Part shown: piece by piece, positions 43,705-55,069 of the stretch | Layout of the letters: the number at the start of each line of letters is the position of its first letter | Numbering within the stretch: the first letter of the stretch is position 1 | NCBI GenBank assembly: GCA_010093605.1 | Contig: MU004192.1 | Coordinates: 261,774 to 325,773, forward strand | Origin: Lophium mytilinum | Taxonomy: Eukaryota; Ascomycota; Dothideomycetes; Mytilinidiales; Mytilinidiaceae | Reading direction: 5' to 3' | Length of the DNA: 64,000 nt | Position numbers and translations under genes: made by a program | The notes under the pieces: model-generated | Seen by the model: only the letters and a program-made list of their open reading frames with translations | The model's database searches: none | What the model was told of the DNA's origin: nothing

Positions 43705-45624
43705 ATGAAATACAAGTACAAGCCCATCACCCACCAAGATGGCATACGCTTGTTAGAGTTGCAGCCATGCGAGGATCTTTCCTCACCACTGTCCAGCCGA
43801 CTCATACATACTAAGATCTCATCTTGCAATGAAGACATATACACGCACTACACGGCCCTCTCTTATGTCTGGGGTAGTCCGGAAATGACCAAAAGAATCA
43901 CAGTCGATGGGTTCTCGTTGGGCATAACGGACAGCTTGTTCGCTGCTCTCCACGACCTCCGCGACCAGGCCCGCACACTCCTACTCTGGGCGGACGGGGT
44001 ATGTATTAACCAGAGCGATGAATTGGAGAAGACAGCTCAAATCAGAATCATGGGGGATATATACACTTCTGCGCGACATACTGTCGCGTACCTTGGACCT
44101 GCCAATCGTAACGACGAAGAGAGAATACTTCGATCCATGCGGCCGCCAATTACCAGCGCCATTCCTCCTAAAGAAGAAGCAAAAAACAGTTTGAACAAAA
44201 GACTAAGCCTCGCAGCGGATGCCAGACTAGACAAGATCCTCAGTAGGCAATGGTTTGGGCGCGTCTGGGTCTTCCAGGAGCTTGTTTTCTCTACCAACCC
44301 GTGGATTCAGTGCGGGCGAACGAGGGTGCGATGGGAAAGATTCTACCAAGCGCTAAAGAAAGAAAAGAGCGAAGGTGAAAAAAGTGGACAGACCTCAATA
44401 TCGGAAGCACCCACTGCTAGTATTGTGTCACAGATGCATGAAGCCTGGGAACACCACCACGGTAAAAGGCTCACATCGTACTCAGCCCCCGACAATACCG
44501 TCCTCTCATACTACGCTGGAGAAAGCGTCGTTTTCGAAAACACGCTGATCGATTTGTTGCTGGCGAGAAGGGGGCTCGGGGTGACGGACCCGAAAGATAT
44601 GGTGTTTGCTCATCTTGGATTCGCCACGGACGGCCACCTCTGGACAATAGGAATGGACTACTCGAGAACGGCTAGTCAGCTATTCCTAGACGTCGCTTGG
44701 TGGATCCAGAACTTGTATGGTCTTCCTACACTTTTTGCATGCGTTGGCGAGAGCATGGCAACAAGCCGCCTCGAAGGCCTACCGTCATGGGTGCCAGACT
44801 GGACTCACAGAATACCGTTGACGTTGTCCGCAACCCGCCGTCTCTTTTTGAAAGCCGCGCAAGGGTACCGAAATGGCTCTCCATTGAACATACCTCGGAA
44901 ATCCCGTGCAGTTCTGCAATACGGAGATGTCATTGGGTGTCACCTGAGCGTAAATGACGAAGTGCTACTTACCAGCCGCGAGCTATGGGTTCGAAACATC
45001 CCGAAGGGCATTTGCGACGGATTCAAGTACCATTTCATATCGGCGAAGAGACTTCTGGAAAAGCTCGACGAATACCGGCACAAGCCCCAATCGCGTCTAC
45101 CACCTGATATCTTCCAATCACTTGACAATCAGTGGCCAAAGGTATATCAAGCTTGGAGATACGCAGTTCAAGATGACGAAATTCTACCGCCGCCAAAGAC
45201 TTTAGGGGAATGGAAATCCTTGACGTCTGATTTTTTCAGAGGAAAGACTGAGACGGTCCCGGTGTACCTTGCCTATGCTCTTTGTGACGGCGCCAACGCT
45301 GAGGTTGTTGAGGGCAAAGTTCTGGCTAGACTTACTAGTGGTGCGCTGGCTCTTTTGCCGGCATCTACCAAGCCCGGAGACTTGGTTGCGTCGCTGCCTG
45401 CGAACTTTTCAGCTTACGAAGAGCCTTCCTCCTTTGTGTTCCGCCAACACCCGCTTGACGGACTTGCAAGCGAGAAAGATGAACTTGAAGAAAAAGCGGC
45501 TCAAGAACGGCCCATCAAACACGTTACCCTCATAGGAGAGGGAGTTCGTGACTCCGCGGCGTCGTCCCATTATGTATCAGAATTCTACCAAGAGCCAGAA
45601 GAAGCATTGCTAGTAATCCGCTAG
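43705..45624 (+). CDS. HET-domain protein, Het-6-like layout
   Basis: Intronless 639-aa protein with the HET domain at the N-terminus: THYTALSYVWGSP near residue 46, then LLLWADGVCINQSDELEKTAQIRIM and AYLGPANRNDEER, and WFGRVWVFQELVF near 190, the order seen in Het-6/TOL-type proteins. The middle includes a helical region with SYYAGESVVFENTLIDLL and DPKDMVFAHLGFA. The C-terminus includes LEGLPSWVPDWTHR, typical of the family, and then a variable tail ending with an acidic stretch. There is no fused NTPase. It differs clearly from the copy at 19619, so it is not a recent tandem duplicate. Presumed to act in allorecognition or related immune-like responses; not shown. Confidence 0.93.
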   Translation: MKYKYKPITHQDGIRLLELQPCEDLSSPLSSRLIHTKISSCNEDIYTHYTALSYVWGSPEMTKRITVDGFSLGITDSLFAALHDLRDQARTLLLWADGVCINQSDELEKTAQIRIMGDIYTSARHTVAYLGPANRNDEERILRSMRPPITSAIPPKEEAKNSLNKRLSLAADARLDKILSRQWFGRVWVFQELVFSTNPWIQCGRTRVRWERFYQALKKEKSEGEKSGQTSISEAPTASIVSQMHEAWEHHHGKRLTSYSAPDNTVLSYYAGESVVFENTLIDLLLARRGLGVTDPKDMVFAHLGFATDGHLWTIGMDYSRTASQLFLDVAWWIQNLYGLPTLFACVGESMATSRLEGLPSWVPDWTHRIPLTLSATRRLFLKAAQGYRNGSPLNIPRKSRAVLQYGDVIGCHLSVNDEVLLTSRELWVRNIPKGICDGFKYHFISAKRLLEKLDEYRHKPQSRLPPDIFQSLDNQWPKVYQAWRYAVQDDEILPPPKTLGEWKSLTSDFFRGKTETVPVYLAYALCDGANAEVVEGKVLARLTSGALALLPASTKPGDLVASLPANFSAYEEPSSFVFRQHPLDGLASEKDELEEKAAQERPIKHVTLIGEGVRDSAASSHYVSEFYQEPEEALLVIR

Positions 45625-45772
45625 CCGGAAATCACCTCGAAGGTTGGCTCGAGTCAAGCACATCCACAAGCATCACAAATTTCCCTGTGCTGCCCTCCTT
45701 CCGCGCAAGAGCATGTTCCAAAACTAGGCAAGACATTGGGCGATATACGCGAATAGATTACGTCGAGCCTTT

Positions 45773-48026
45773 CTACAAGGTAGGTACATGCAAACTCGCT
45801 AAAAGTAGATTAAGAATGCTAAAGAGACCCTCTCCTAGGATAAGCCCGCTCGCGAGAACCACGATGGGTGTCTCCGATCGCCCCTTGTATCGCCTCCACC
45901 ATAAGCTGATCAAGCCGCCGATGGTGCGTGCGAGGGTGAAGGAGGGGACGTTGTACATGCCTATCCCGTGTTAGCTAACAGCGTTTTGCCGATGGAAGGT
46001 GAAAAGCAAGAGAACAGTAACGCACCAACAGCGACAGCAATGCCGCCAGGGATCCAGTCGATCCACCACCCCGCCTGGCCAGCCTTCTTCCTCGCGACAC
46101 CCCACACCCGCATCATCGTCGAGATGGCGAAGATGACGGCAGCGCCGGCGGCCCACTCGGTTACTTTGGGAGGCAGCCCCTTTCCGTTGACCAAGCGCGC
46201 TGTGAATACCCACACGTATCCCGTGGGCACCTGGAATAAGCCTCCCGGGATAGTGTAGACATGTGTATAGAGCTTGTAAACCACAGCCGACAGGACAGCG
46301 CCAACGGCAGACCCTATAATTTGGCCCCAGAACTGTGCGTTCGGGGCCGCGCCGAGCAGATGTCCGGTCTTCAGGTCCTGCATCAGATCGCCGGCTTGGA
46401 GTGCTGCAGACTCGGAGATTGCGCCAGCGACGAGGTTGATGATGATCGCGTTCTTGGCTGCGGGGCCGGTTCTGGGTGTGACGAATGCGAAGACGAGCTG
46501 GGTGAGCTTTGAGATGCCAGAGACGGGGTTGAGATCTGTCTCGCCGAGTGCGCGGACGCCCATGACGGAGAGGAAGAGGGAGAGGAGAAGTGCGAGGATG
46601 GTGAGGTAGATTGGGATTAGAGAGGGGAAGGCGATGTGGACAGCGGCGATGCAGAGACCAAGTGACAGAATGAGACCGATTACTGTAGTACGCGTGGAAA
46701 TGAGATGGGCTTCTGGTGCGTCTGGTTCATCATCGGATTGATGCCGCCTTAAAGATGGCACTGGGGAGTATGAAAGGCCTCTACTTTGGGAGCGCTTTGC
46801 TTCCCGCAGCTGATGGAAATACACGCGGGCGTAGAAGATCATGGGCCGAAGGATGAGCCAGCCTAGGCTGACAAGGGAGTCTGCGAGCATGATTGCGAGA
46901 CTGACCCATACGATCCAGCCTTTGCTTCCGGTCTCCCAGTCTTCTACTTCTCCGGGAGCCCATCCCTTGTGCTTTGCTAGAGGCGAGAGAATTCCCCAGC
47001 CAACGATGGCTCCGATCAGCATATGAAGCGTCGTAGCTGGGCCCATTATGATTCCTTGGCCCACATATGCGGGTGAGGGATTCAGAGTCCAGAGCCACTT
47101 GTGTGCTAAAGAAAGCCCAAAGATTGGGATATCGTGGAGCTGTGGGATGAAGTATGATATCAAAGTCTCGTAGAAGCATCAGTTCGGTCAACACGTTCAA
47201 GAAAGTAGAATAGACATACGTAGAGTGCAGACACAGCAAAAGCGATGACCAGAAGCCGAATTTTGGCTTTCCAGTCGTCGTCACTACCAAGTTCTACATC
47301 CTCCTCGTCTGTCTGCTTTCGAGTGCCAGTTTCCGCAGGCATGGAAGCTAGCAGCCCCTCTTGCTCCTCTTCACCAGGCGTATCTACCTCGTCTCTCCTG
47401 CGAGCCGGCGCAACCGCTGTAGACTTCTCATCCCCATGCAGCACCCGTATCATGAGCGCGGTAGCTGTCCCACTGGGAAACTTAAGCTTCTCCCGTATAA
47501 TGACCTCCTTTCGGAGCGGCACCGCAAACACCACCCCAAAGAAACATATCCCCACCGCCCACACTATGAGCTTCCACAAGCTGATATCTAGCGGCCCGTT
47601 CTCCTCCGGCTTCAGTAGATAATTCAGCGCTGGTATGACCCCCACGAACCCACACCCCAACGGCATAGTCCCCGCGGCTCCTGCTACCGATTGCACGAGC
47701 ACGTTCTCGACAGGCGTGAACGGGTAGTTGAGGGCGCGGGCGACGACTTTGAAGTAGGCGAAGCCGATGAGGGCGGAGGGCATGGCCATGCCGCTCACCC
47801 AGCCGGTTTGGAGGCCGAAGTACATGTTGGAGAAGCATATTACGACGCCGATGGCTAGGCCGACGAGGACGCCGCGGAGGGTGAAGTTCTGGGGCTCGTC
47901 GGCGCGGGAGGCGAGGAAGCGCTGGGCATTGCTCCGGGAACGCGGTATGGGATCTAGGTCTTCTTCTTCTTGGAGGCCGGGAGAGGAGGGCAGCTCGCTG
48001 GAGAGAGAGCCCCGATCGGGGGCCAT
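45773..48026 (-). CDS. OPT-family oligopeptide/metal-chelate transporter
   Basis: Multi-pass transporter of the OPT superfamily (YSL-like group), moving small peptides or metal chelates with protons. Exons 48026-47220, 47166-46026 and 45960-45773 give 711 aa. The ATG at 48026 was chosen because residues right after it are the usual acidic/Ser-rich cytosolic tail and the ORF upstream is not family-like. Membrane segments start at TLRGVLVGLAIGVVICFSNMYFG near residue 50, a conserved OPT opening, and total about 14 by hydropathy. A cytosolic acidic loop (DEVDTPGEEEQEGLL) sits between segments. GLQTGW and the last pair of helices, AVAVGMYNVPSFTLARTIGG, are family hallmarks. The 3' end lies 148 bp from the convergent HET gene. 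Confidence 0.92.
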
Positions 48027-48424
48027 AGCTTCGCCGGTGGCAGAGAGCTGGCGGAGGGGGATGGGGTGGTGGAGGGTGGACGTCAGGATGGCGGATGGAG
48101 AGGAGGTTATGTACAAGAAGGATGCAAGAGCGGTAATAACACCCCGCAGCCCATTATTATGAATTACTAGCGAGATCAGTAGTAGTGGGATTGCGTGCGA
48201 AAGATGGGGTGCATCCAGGTGATGCAATAAATGCCAAAGCGCCGCAGTTCTACCGCAAGGGCGCGGAGGATTGGTAATTGGTTGGCGATCAACACCAAAC
48301 ATCTATCACGAACCTTTTGCCATAGGTACACGTCGAGTTCACTTCACTTTGACACACGTCTCTCCTGTACATTGCAATGTTTTGAGTTTCTTTTCCAATT
48401 CAAGATACCCCTCTGTCCACCAAT
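48027..48424. promoter_or_regulatory. Divergent promoter region, OPT transporter / GPI8
   Basis: A 398-bp gap between start codons. Two ATTGG boxes (reverse-strand CCAAT) lie 7 bp apart at about 48270-48281, good candidate sites for a HAP-type complex. Other elements are not assigned. Confidence 0.55.
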
Positions 48425-49648
48425 ATGAGCCTTCTTCTGAGGAGCATCGTGCTCCTCCTGGCGTTCATTGCCTTCACGTCCGCTGAACACACGTCGAACT
48501 GGGCCGTTTTGGTCTCCACCTCTCGCTTTTGGTTCAATTACCGCCATCTTGCAAATGTCCTCTCCCTCTACCGTACCGTCAAGCGGCTCGGGATCCCAGA
48601 TTCACAGATCATCCTAATGTTGCCCGACGATATGGCGTGCAACCCGCGAAACGCATTTCCAGGCACTGTCTACAACAACGCTGACCGAGCGCTCGATCTA
48701 TATGGCGACAACATCGAAGTGGACTACCGGGGATACGAAGTCACAGTGGAGAACTTCATCCGCCTGCTTACAGACCGAGTGGGAGAGGACATGCCTAGGA
48801 GTAAGCGACTCTTGACGGATGACCGGAGTAATATTCTTGTCTATATGACTGGACACGGAGGCAACGAGTTCTTGAAATTCCAGGACGCCGAGGAGATCAG
48901 TGCGTTCGATCTAGCGGACGCTTTCGAGCAGATGTGGGAGAAGAAACGGTACGCAGCATCCCTCTTGCGCTCTCACGCTACCTAAACTAATGTTGCTTGT
49001 AGTTACCACGAAATGCTCTTCATGATTGACACCTGCCAAGCTAACACTATGTACTCCAAATTCTATTCTCCCAATATTCTCGCCACAGGAAGCTCCGAGA
49101 TCGACCAGTCCTCTTACTCCCACCATGCCGACAACGATGTTGGTGTCGCCGTTATCGACCGATACACCTACTACAACCTCGACTTCCTTGAGACCCAAGT
49201 TCGCGAACCGTCGAGTAAACTCACAATGGGGGATCTGTTTGATAGTTACGATGAAGAGAAGATACATTCACACCCTGGCGTACGATACGATCTCTTCAAC
49301 GGTGGCGAGGCCGCTGCTAGGTCAAGACTGGTCATGGATTTCTTTGGAAACGTCCAAAATGTGGAGGTCGAGGGCGGGGTTGGGAATGAGACGGCGTGGC
49401 AAGAAGAACTGCAAGCTATTGAAAGAATGATCAATGACGCAAGAAGGAGGCATAATGAGTCTCTCACGGTTTTACCCGAAGCCGAGCAGGCCCCAACGGA
49501 GAAAGTTGCAAGGCCGTCGTTGAAGAAAGAGGGCGCGGCGAGAGTCAACGCTGACGGTGGCTGGAGTAAACAGTTCGCAGGTGCGGCAGCTCTACTCGGC
49601 TGTGTCGGCGTATGGGCTGCTGGCTCGTGGCTAGAGTCTTCGAAATAG
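48425..49648 (+). CDS. GPI8: GPI-anchor transamidase catalytic subunit
   Basis: Cysteine protease-like subunit of the GPI transamidase in the ER, which replaces a C-terminal peptide with a GPI anchor. Exons 48425-48948 and 49003-49648 give 389 aa. A signal peptide ([20 protein letters not shown]) leads into [20 protein letters not shown], a family hallmark. The catalytic His is in [10 protein letters not shown] and the Cys in [11 protein letters not shown], the legumain-like dyad. [11 protein letters not shown] and [12 protein letters not shown] are conserved. A C-terminal hydrophobic segment ([20 protein letters not shown]) gives a luminal protein with one membrane anchor. All expected residues are present. 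It is divergent from the OPT gene. Confidence 0.96.
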
Positions 49649-49861
49649 TATGTCAAGAGGCGTGCCACAGAGTCAATCGCTATGGAATGTCATAATCATG
49701 AAGCGTTTAGACATTACGAGCTGCTACTTTGAGCTTGAACACCACTTGCAGGCAAATCCATCAACAAACCCAGCTTCTTCTTCCTGCGTCGGCTACACCT
49801 CGAGTTCTTTCTTTTCCAACCATGATTCAGACCATCAGCTACTCCAGCAACCCGCATTCTT

Positions 49862-50470
49862 CTACAAGAACACCTGCTTAACACTGACCGACTGACAAGT
49901 CGGATTCTCCGGTGGGAACTCTCCCAACGCCCATGCCAGCGTCTGATACGTATACCCCTCATAATACGTACTGCACACATACCAGCGATAGTAGGCCACA
50001 TACGAGGTACTGCCAACAATCGGAACGACGCGATCGTCAAAGTACCCCTGGATGTTCAGCAAACCGTTGCTGTCGAATGCCACTGACGTCGAGTCTTCAG
50101 TACCCGGCCAGAAGAGCGGCAGCGCGACGTTGGAAATCGGGTTGACATTCAGCGACAACGCTTCGGATTCGTTGAAGGTGCCGCCTGGAAGGACCCAGAT
50201 AAGGTAGCCTGGGGCGCCAAGGGTCTCGTTGACCTCGCCGGCATTGGAAGAGGTGTTGTGGGTGTAGGTATTATAGGCCGGGTCGTGTGTACCACCGACA
50301 CAGAGGCCTTCGATTGCAGCACCCTCATGGCAGGCATAGAGCAGCGTTCCGTTGAGTGTCGAGTTATCGGAGAGCACGACGAGACTGAAGGGGGCAGAGG
50401 GGACGTCGTATTGGGCGGCGACGAAGGCAGGGAGGAGGGCGAGGATGAGTGTGAATGATGAGAGTCTCAT
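49862..50470 (-). CDS. DUF7907 secreted protein
   Basis: Intronless 202-aa protein from ATG 50470; the same frame is open for 38 further codons upstream but those lack signal character. MRLSSFTLILALLPAFVAAQ is a signal peptide. The mature part, beginning YDVPSAPFSLVVLSDNSTLNGTLLYACHEGAAIEGLC, matches the DUF7907 pattern of Pezizomycotina secreted proteins: NVALPLFWPG, LNIQGYFDD, YYRWYVCSTYYEGYTYQTLAWALG and a final Cys near the C-terminus. Four Cys could pair. Several N-glycosylation sites occur. No catalytic residues are known for the family; secretion and family are well supported, function is unknown. Confidence 0.88.
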   Translation of the reverse strand: MRLSSFTLILALLPAFVAAQYDVPSAPFSLVVLSDNSTLNGTLLYACHEGAAIEGLCVGGTHDPAYNTYTHNTSSNAGEVNETLGAPGYLIWVLPGGTFNESEALSLNVNPISNVALPLFWPGTEDSTSVAFDSNGLLNIQGYFDDRVVPIVGSTSYVAYYRWYVCSTYYEGYTYQTLAWALGEFPPENPTCQSVSVKQVFL

Positions 50471-51666
50471 TTTGATTATTGTATCGTCGGTATTGAAGCG
50501 ACAGACTGAATGGAATAGTATGTCTTTTGCACTAAATGGCTCAGTTTTTTTGAATTGATACTGGGTATTGATCCTTCGAAACAAGATCCTCCCGCAGCTC
50601 TTTTATAGTTCGATTCAAATCTATACACCTCGCCATCACGACTTTGCCGGTACATACCATCACCTAGACACAAGAACATGTGCCTTGCTAGTCGGTCATG
50701 TGGTTCCCAATGACGTCCGGAAACACCGCGTCCGGACGGATCGACCTCGTATTCCAACGCTTTCGTCCTCCTGGAAAGCGCACCATGCAACCCTAGAAAC
50801 CATGGCTTCGTGTTCGAATGGGGAAGTTAATAATTTGGAGTCGTGCCGAACTGCCGGCGAAACGATTACTCAACTCGTCTTTGATCTGCTGTCCCTAATG
50901 ATTGCTTGCGTAGAGGTCAGGAGAGGACAGAACCGTGGGACCATGTACACTCGGGATGAGAGCTAGGTATTGATAATGGGGCGATCGGCGGGAGCCTCGG
51001 GAGTGGCGGCGGGCTAAATATATATGCGTTAATTCTGCGGGGAGCACGAGATTAGGAGGGATGTTATATCGATTTTCGGCACTGCCTGGTACTCACTGCA
51101 TAGTCGCCTTCGCAGATAGCCTTGCGGATGGTATGGAGGGACACTTCTTTTGAGATGTTGGAGCACTTATACCTGTGGATATGCGACGCTTAGAACTACC
51201 GCCCGCTAATGAGTATCAGTGCCGCCAAGGGTCTAAGACGAAGTGAGGAATTTTGTCGGGTTTCTAGCTTCGTTTTCTCACTTACGCATCCTTTCTTTCA
51301 CTCTTAGACGGACTGAATAATACCCAGAGACACCGTACTCAAAGATATTGAACGGTTGATTGACATGTTTTAGAAAGCATAAGGCAAGTGCCGCCTACAT
51401 ACATGAGTCACAAACTCCACGCTTCTTATCACTTTTCTACCCACTGTCTGATCGTCTCATCGTCACATTTCTTCATTGTTCATATTCCATACCTCTCATG
51501 CCGATTACTCCGTGTCTAAGTCGTCTTGTCTGGCTTTTTGGGCCTTGGCCATGATAGCAAGGGTTATTTTTGCTCGATAGATCCCAGCATTATCAAGACG
51601 TGTGCTTGTATTATCATCGTTCGAATTGGCACGAGAAGACACCTAACGGTACTCCTCATTCCCGTA
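50471..51666. other. Divergent intergenic region, about 1.2 kb
   Basis: Between the DUF7907 gene (minus) and the amidohydrolase gene (plus). A 132-codon plus ORF (50568-50966) has no family features. The frame of the amidohydrolase is open from 51526 but lacks an ATG until 51667. Promoters presumed; nothing else seen. Confidence 0.4.
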
Positions 51667-53211
51667 ATGCATAGTCGTTTTTGTCGCCCTGGCAGGCGGC
51701 CTTTCTTTTTCGTCTCTGTCCATTCCAGCCACGGGAATCCGGTCCCAACACGCTTCCAATTGGTATTAGCCGTATCGATTCTAGCTCTCCTTTGGATCAT
51801 TTTTGCGTGCACGAGAGCAACCAATGTCGGATGTAAAATCACTACCCAAGGCAGTGCCGAAACAGTCCTTTTAACAGGAACCATTTTAACCTCCGAGGGC
51901 GCACTGCACGATAGCCACATACTCATCCAGGCCGGCAAAATCGCCTGCGTGGGAAAACGTTGCATCCCAGAAGCCAAAACCAGGAAAGCCACGTTCGTCC
52001 ACTGCACCAACTCAGTCATCTCCCCCGGCTTCATCAATCTACACGAACATATCGACAGCTCCACCATCAACCCCCTACTCGACCATGGCGTGAAAGTCAA
52101 CCACCGGCACGACTGGCGCATGGGAGCTAGGGGTAACGAGCGTCGCGAGACAGACATTAACGGCTCTGCCATTGACGCTGTGAAATGGGGCGAACTGCGC
52201 CACATCTTCTCGGGCACCACCTCAATCGTAGGCGGTGCCATGGCGTCTGGATTAACGCGGAATCTGGACTACGTAGCTGGTTTAGAGGCTGGCTTACACA
52301 ACCCCTCGAGTACCTGGGCCGTATTTCCCCTCGACGATGCGAACGGCGTGCTGAGGAGCAGAGACTGCGATTACGGTCCTAACGCGACGACTAGCGAGAC
52401 CGCGGGGAGGATCTACCGCTACATCGCCCATGTGGGCGAAGGCGTGGACGCAGAGGCAGCAAATGAGTTCCAGTGCTTGTCGAGCGAGACCTACGACGTG
52501 ACGCCTGCGCCGGCAGGAGGAGGATTGAGCTACGACATCATCGCGCCGAACATAGCACTTGTGCACGCGCTCGGACTGACGGAGGCGGACTTCAATCTTG
52601 TTGCTAAACGCGGTGCTCACGTCGTATGGTCGCCGCGGAGCAACGTTTTCCTTTACGGCAAGACGCTGAATGTCACCTACCTCCTGGAAGCCGGAATCAA
52701 CGTCGCGCTGGGGACTGACTGGCTGCCCTCGGGATCCGCAACTATGGCAAGAGAAGCGGTATGCGCGTTATCGGTAACTAAGAAAAGCTACGAGAGAGCG
52801 ATTGACTCGAAGACGATGTGGGAAATGATGACGATCAACGCCGCGCGCGCTGCTAGCTTCGAAGAGCACATCGGTTCGCTCGTTATAGGCAAACTCGCCG
52901 ACATCGTCATCTTTAGCACTTCTCCCTCCCTCTCCTACTATGACCCCTTCGCTCGAGCCATCTACGCCCCTGAAGAGAACGTGGAGCTGGTGATGCGCGG
53001 CGGGAAGGTCCTAGTCGCTGGAGCTGGACTGGAGGGCCTCGCAACTGGCGCCTGTGAAAGCGTCGCCTTTGGTGAAGTGATGAAGACGATTTGCGTAGAA
53101 GAAGAATTGGGTGCGAGCTATGTGGAGTTCGAGAAGAAGTTGGGAGGCGTCTATCCTGCGATCTTGTCTGGTGTGCCGCCGGACGAGCCGAGTTGTGAGC
53201 CGACTAGGTAG
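51667..53211 (+). CDS. Membrane-anchored amidohydrolase
   Basis: Single-exon metal-dependent amidohydrolase of the ATZ/TRZ-like superfamily, 514 aa. The ATG at 51667 gives MHSRFCRPGRR, followed by one membrane segment (FQLVLAVSILALLWIIFAC), so it is probably a type II membrane or secreted protein. The beta-sandwich start VLLTGTILTSEGALHDSHILIQAGKIACVG and the metal motif INLHEHID (HxH) are clear. Later come GLSYDIIAPNIALVHAL, AHVVWSPRSN and GTDWLPSGS with the metal Asp, then the amidohydrolase helix DSKTMWEMMTINAARAASFEEHIGSL and the closing KLADIVIF strand. The usual His in the SPRSN strand position is Trp (VVWSPRSN), which may alter substrate choice. Substrate unknown. Confidence 0.85.
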   Translation: MHSRFCRPGRRPFFFVSVHSSHGNPVPTRFQLVLAVSILALLWIIFACTRATNVGCKITTQGSAETVLLTGTILTSEGALHDSHILIQAGKIACVGKRCIPEAKTRKATFVHCTNSVISPGFINLHEHIDSSTINPLLDHGVKVNHRHDWRMGARGNERRETDINGSAIDAVKWGELRHIFSGTTSIVGGAMASGLTRNLDYVAGLEAGLHNPSSTWAVFPLDDANGVLRSRDCDYGPNATTSETAGRIYRYIAHVGEGVDAEAANEFQCLSSETYDVTPAPAGGGLSYDIIAPNIALVHALGLTEADFNLVAKRGAHVVWSPRSNVFLYGKTLNVTYLLEAGINVALGTDWLPSGSATMAREAVCALSVTKKSYERAIDSKTMWEMMTINAARAASFEEHIGSLVIGKLADIVIFSTSPSLSYYDPFARAIYAPEENVELVMRGGKVLVAGAGLEGLATGACESVAFGEVMKTICVEEELGASYVEFEKKLGGVYPAILSGVPPDEPSCEPTR

Positions 53212-53787
53212 GAAGTGTGGACGGGTGGAGAAAATAGATGAGATAGATGGACTGGTTTAGAGGCGCCGCCAATAGTATGTTAAGATGGGCTCGAAGTCGC
53301 GCAGACTGGCTCCACTTTATGCTTCTTGCGGCATTGAAAACATCCGCATTCTAATGTTCTGATTTAGAGGCTCCACAAGTAAGATGGTAAAGATGGTCTA
53401 CTTTGAGGGCTACGTCAAAAATACACTGAAATCGAGTCCAAATCACACAGACTGACTCCCGTTTACCTCCTCCCCTCCTCCTCCACCCTCGCATACCAAC
53501 ACCAAAAACCCCTAGACAGCCTCATGAGAAGTACTAAATTCGCATACATAACCCTACAGAGAATCACGAAGAATATAGTGGCAAAGATGGCTGCTCCTAC
53601 ATCTAGATACCGTGTAAAGTCATTTCTGAGGCCCTATTAGGGCACAAAGGTTCTCACAAGTTCAAAGAGAGTCCAACTGTAACTTCTGAAGCCTGCAAAC
53701 GTTCGTAGTGCTCAAACCATGCCTATATAATTACACTCAACCCTACTAATCACACAACCCACCCCCTTCCCAACCCCACCTCTCCCA
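53212..53787. other. Convergent 3' intergenic region with imperfect direct repeat
   Basis: Between amidohydrolase and COQ7 ends. Two related strings, starting TTTAGAGGC at about 53256 and 53363 and each ending in CAGACTGxCTCC, suggest a degenerate repeat. The function is unknown. No gene is visible. Confidence 0.45.
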
Positions 53788-54587
53788 TCACACCCTCTCC
53801 GTAACCCAAATGGCCGCCCGACACCCCCCCTTAATCACATCCGTCAACAACTCATACGGCCTCGCCTCCTTCGCATCATTCTCCACCGCAATATCCAAAT
53901 GCTCCAACTCCTCATCCCTAATCCGCCGCAACGTCCCCAACAACTCCTCCAACTCCGCCCCCAGGGTGTGGCCCTCTTTCCGCCGCTCATCCGCCCACTC
54001 CAACAACACCCGCACTTGCTCGTTGTAGTGGCCCCCGATCTCGGTTTCTACGGCTTCCGTGCACGCCATCGCCGCCTCCCGCCCCATCAGCGCCGTGCCC
54101 CACCCCAGCGCCGTCGCCGCGACGCTCCAGACGGGGTACATGGCGGTCGGGCGGATGCGGTGCTTGGCGAGGAGGGTGTTGAAGACGGCGAAGTGCCCGG
54201 CTTCCTGCTCGTACATGTGGGTCATTAGCGGGCGCAGGTGCGGGTGGGCGCGCGTGAGGGGGGGCGTTTGGGCGGTGTAGATTAGGACGGCGGCGAGTTC
54301 GCCGGCTTGGTTGACGCGGAGCTGGGGGGGTGGTAAGTAGGTGTTGATATGGAGAGTGGAGAGGGTTGGGAGGGACGTACGGCGCTGTCGAGGTATTCTT
54401 TTTGGGATTTGGTTAGGGGTTTTGATGGCGGGTTTGTGGAGGTGTTAGGGGCTGAGGTTGCGATTCGGGCTTTTTGGGTGACGGGGCGCCATGATGTCCA
54501 GTTTGGAGCGAGGAAGTCGAGGACGGGTAGGGATTGGGGACGTGGAGAGCGGCGGATGGCTTTGGAGGGGAGGAGGGCGAGAGACAT
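53788..54587 (-). CDS. COQ7: 5-demethoxyubiquinone hydroxylase, mitochondrial
   Basis: Di-iron monooxygenase of coenzyme Q synthesis (Coq7/Cat5), on the matrix side of the inner mitochondrial membrane. Exons 54587-54381 and 54321-53788 give 246 aa. The start at 54587 gives MSLALLPSKAIRRSPRP, an Arg/Ser-rich presequence; upstream residues in the same frame are not family-like. The splice makes DSALRVNQAGELAAVLIYTAQ, with the first iron ligand Glu. MTHMYEQEAGHF supplies a further Glu and His, VETEIGGHYNEQ another Glu/His, and RDEELEHLDIA the last Glu/His pair. All six ligands of the fold are in place. Divergent from the HAPSTR1-like gene. Confidence 0.96.
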
Positions 54588-55069
54588 TGGGGATGTAGAG
54601 GAGGGGGAATTGATTTTATATACAGAATGTACAACAGCCTGAGTAAAGGAAATACAGTGACAAACGAAAGGTGGAAAGAAAGGAGTCGGAGCGTGTGGCG
54701 GCGTTGATGCCATTCACCAGCAATGATGTCGTCGTTGAACTTAGAATACTTACCCAGGTAAACGGGAGGGAAGCTACGCCACTTGCGGGAACGCACGTGA
54801 ACGGAATTTGAGAATCGTTGGCAATAATGACCCTAGGTGCCCACCCCACTATCCATCTCTTCCACTCCACAAGACTTTCTTTTAAACCCCCCACACAAAC
54901 CACTCTGTAATAACCACTCGATACAGAGTGTCTCACTCTCCCGCGGGCCGTTTTTCCGTCAGTCTTCTTGAAAAACGTAAGCCATCCATCCCTTTAAGAT
55001 CTATCTCCAACCTCCGCCTCCGCACCCGCTCACCACCACCAGTCTACCACCAGAGAACCCACAATAGGC
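54588..55069. promoter_or_regulatory. Divergent promoter region, COQ7 / HAPSTR1-like
   Basis: A 482-bp gap between start codons of divergent housekeeping-type genes. The ORFs inside have no family features. No element assigned. Confidence 0.45.

Noticed and set aside
47482-47838. Alternative minus ORF over the OPT gene
   Set aside because: Shifted frame of the OPT first exon; the OPT frame is clearly the coding one.
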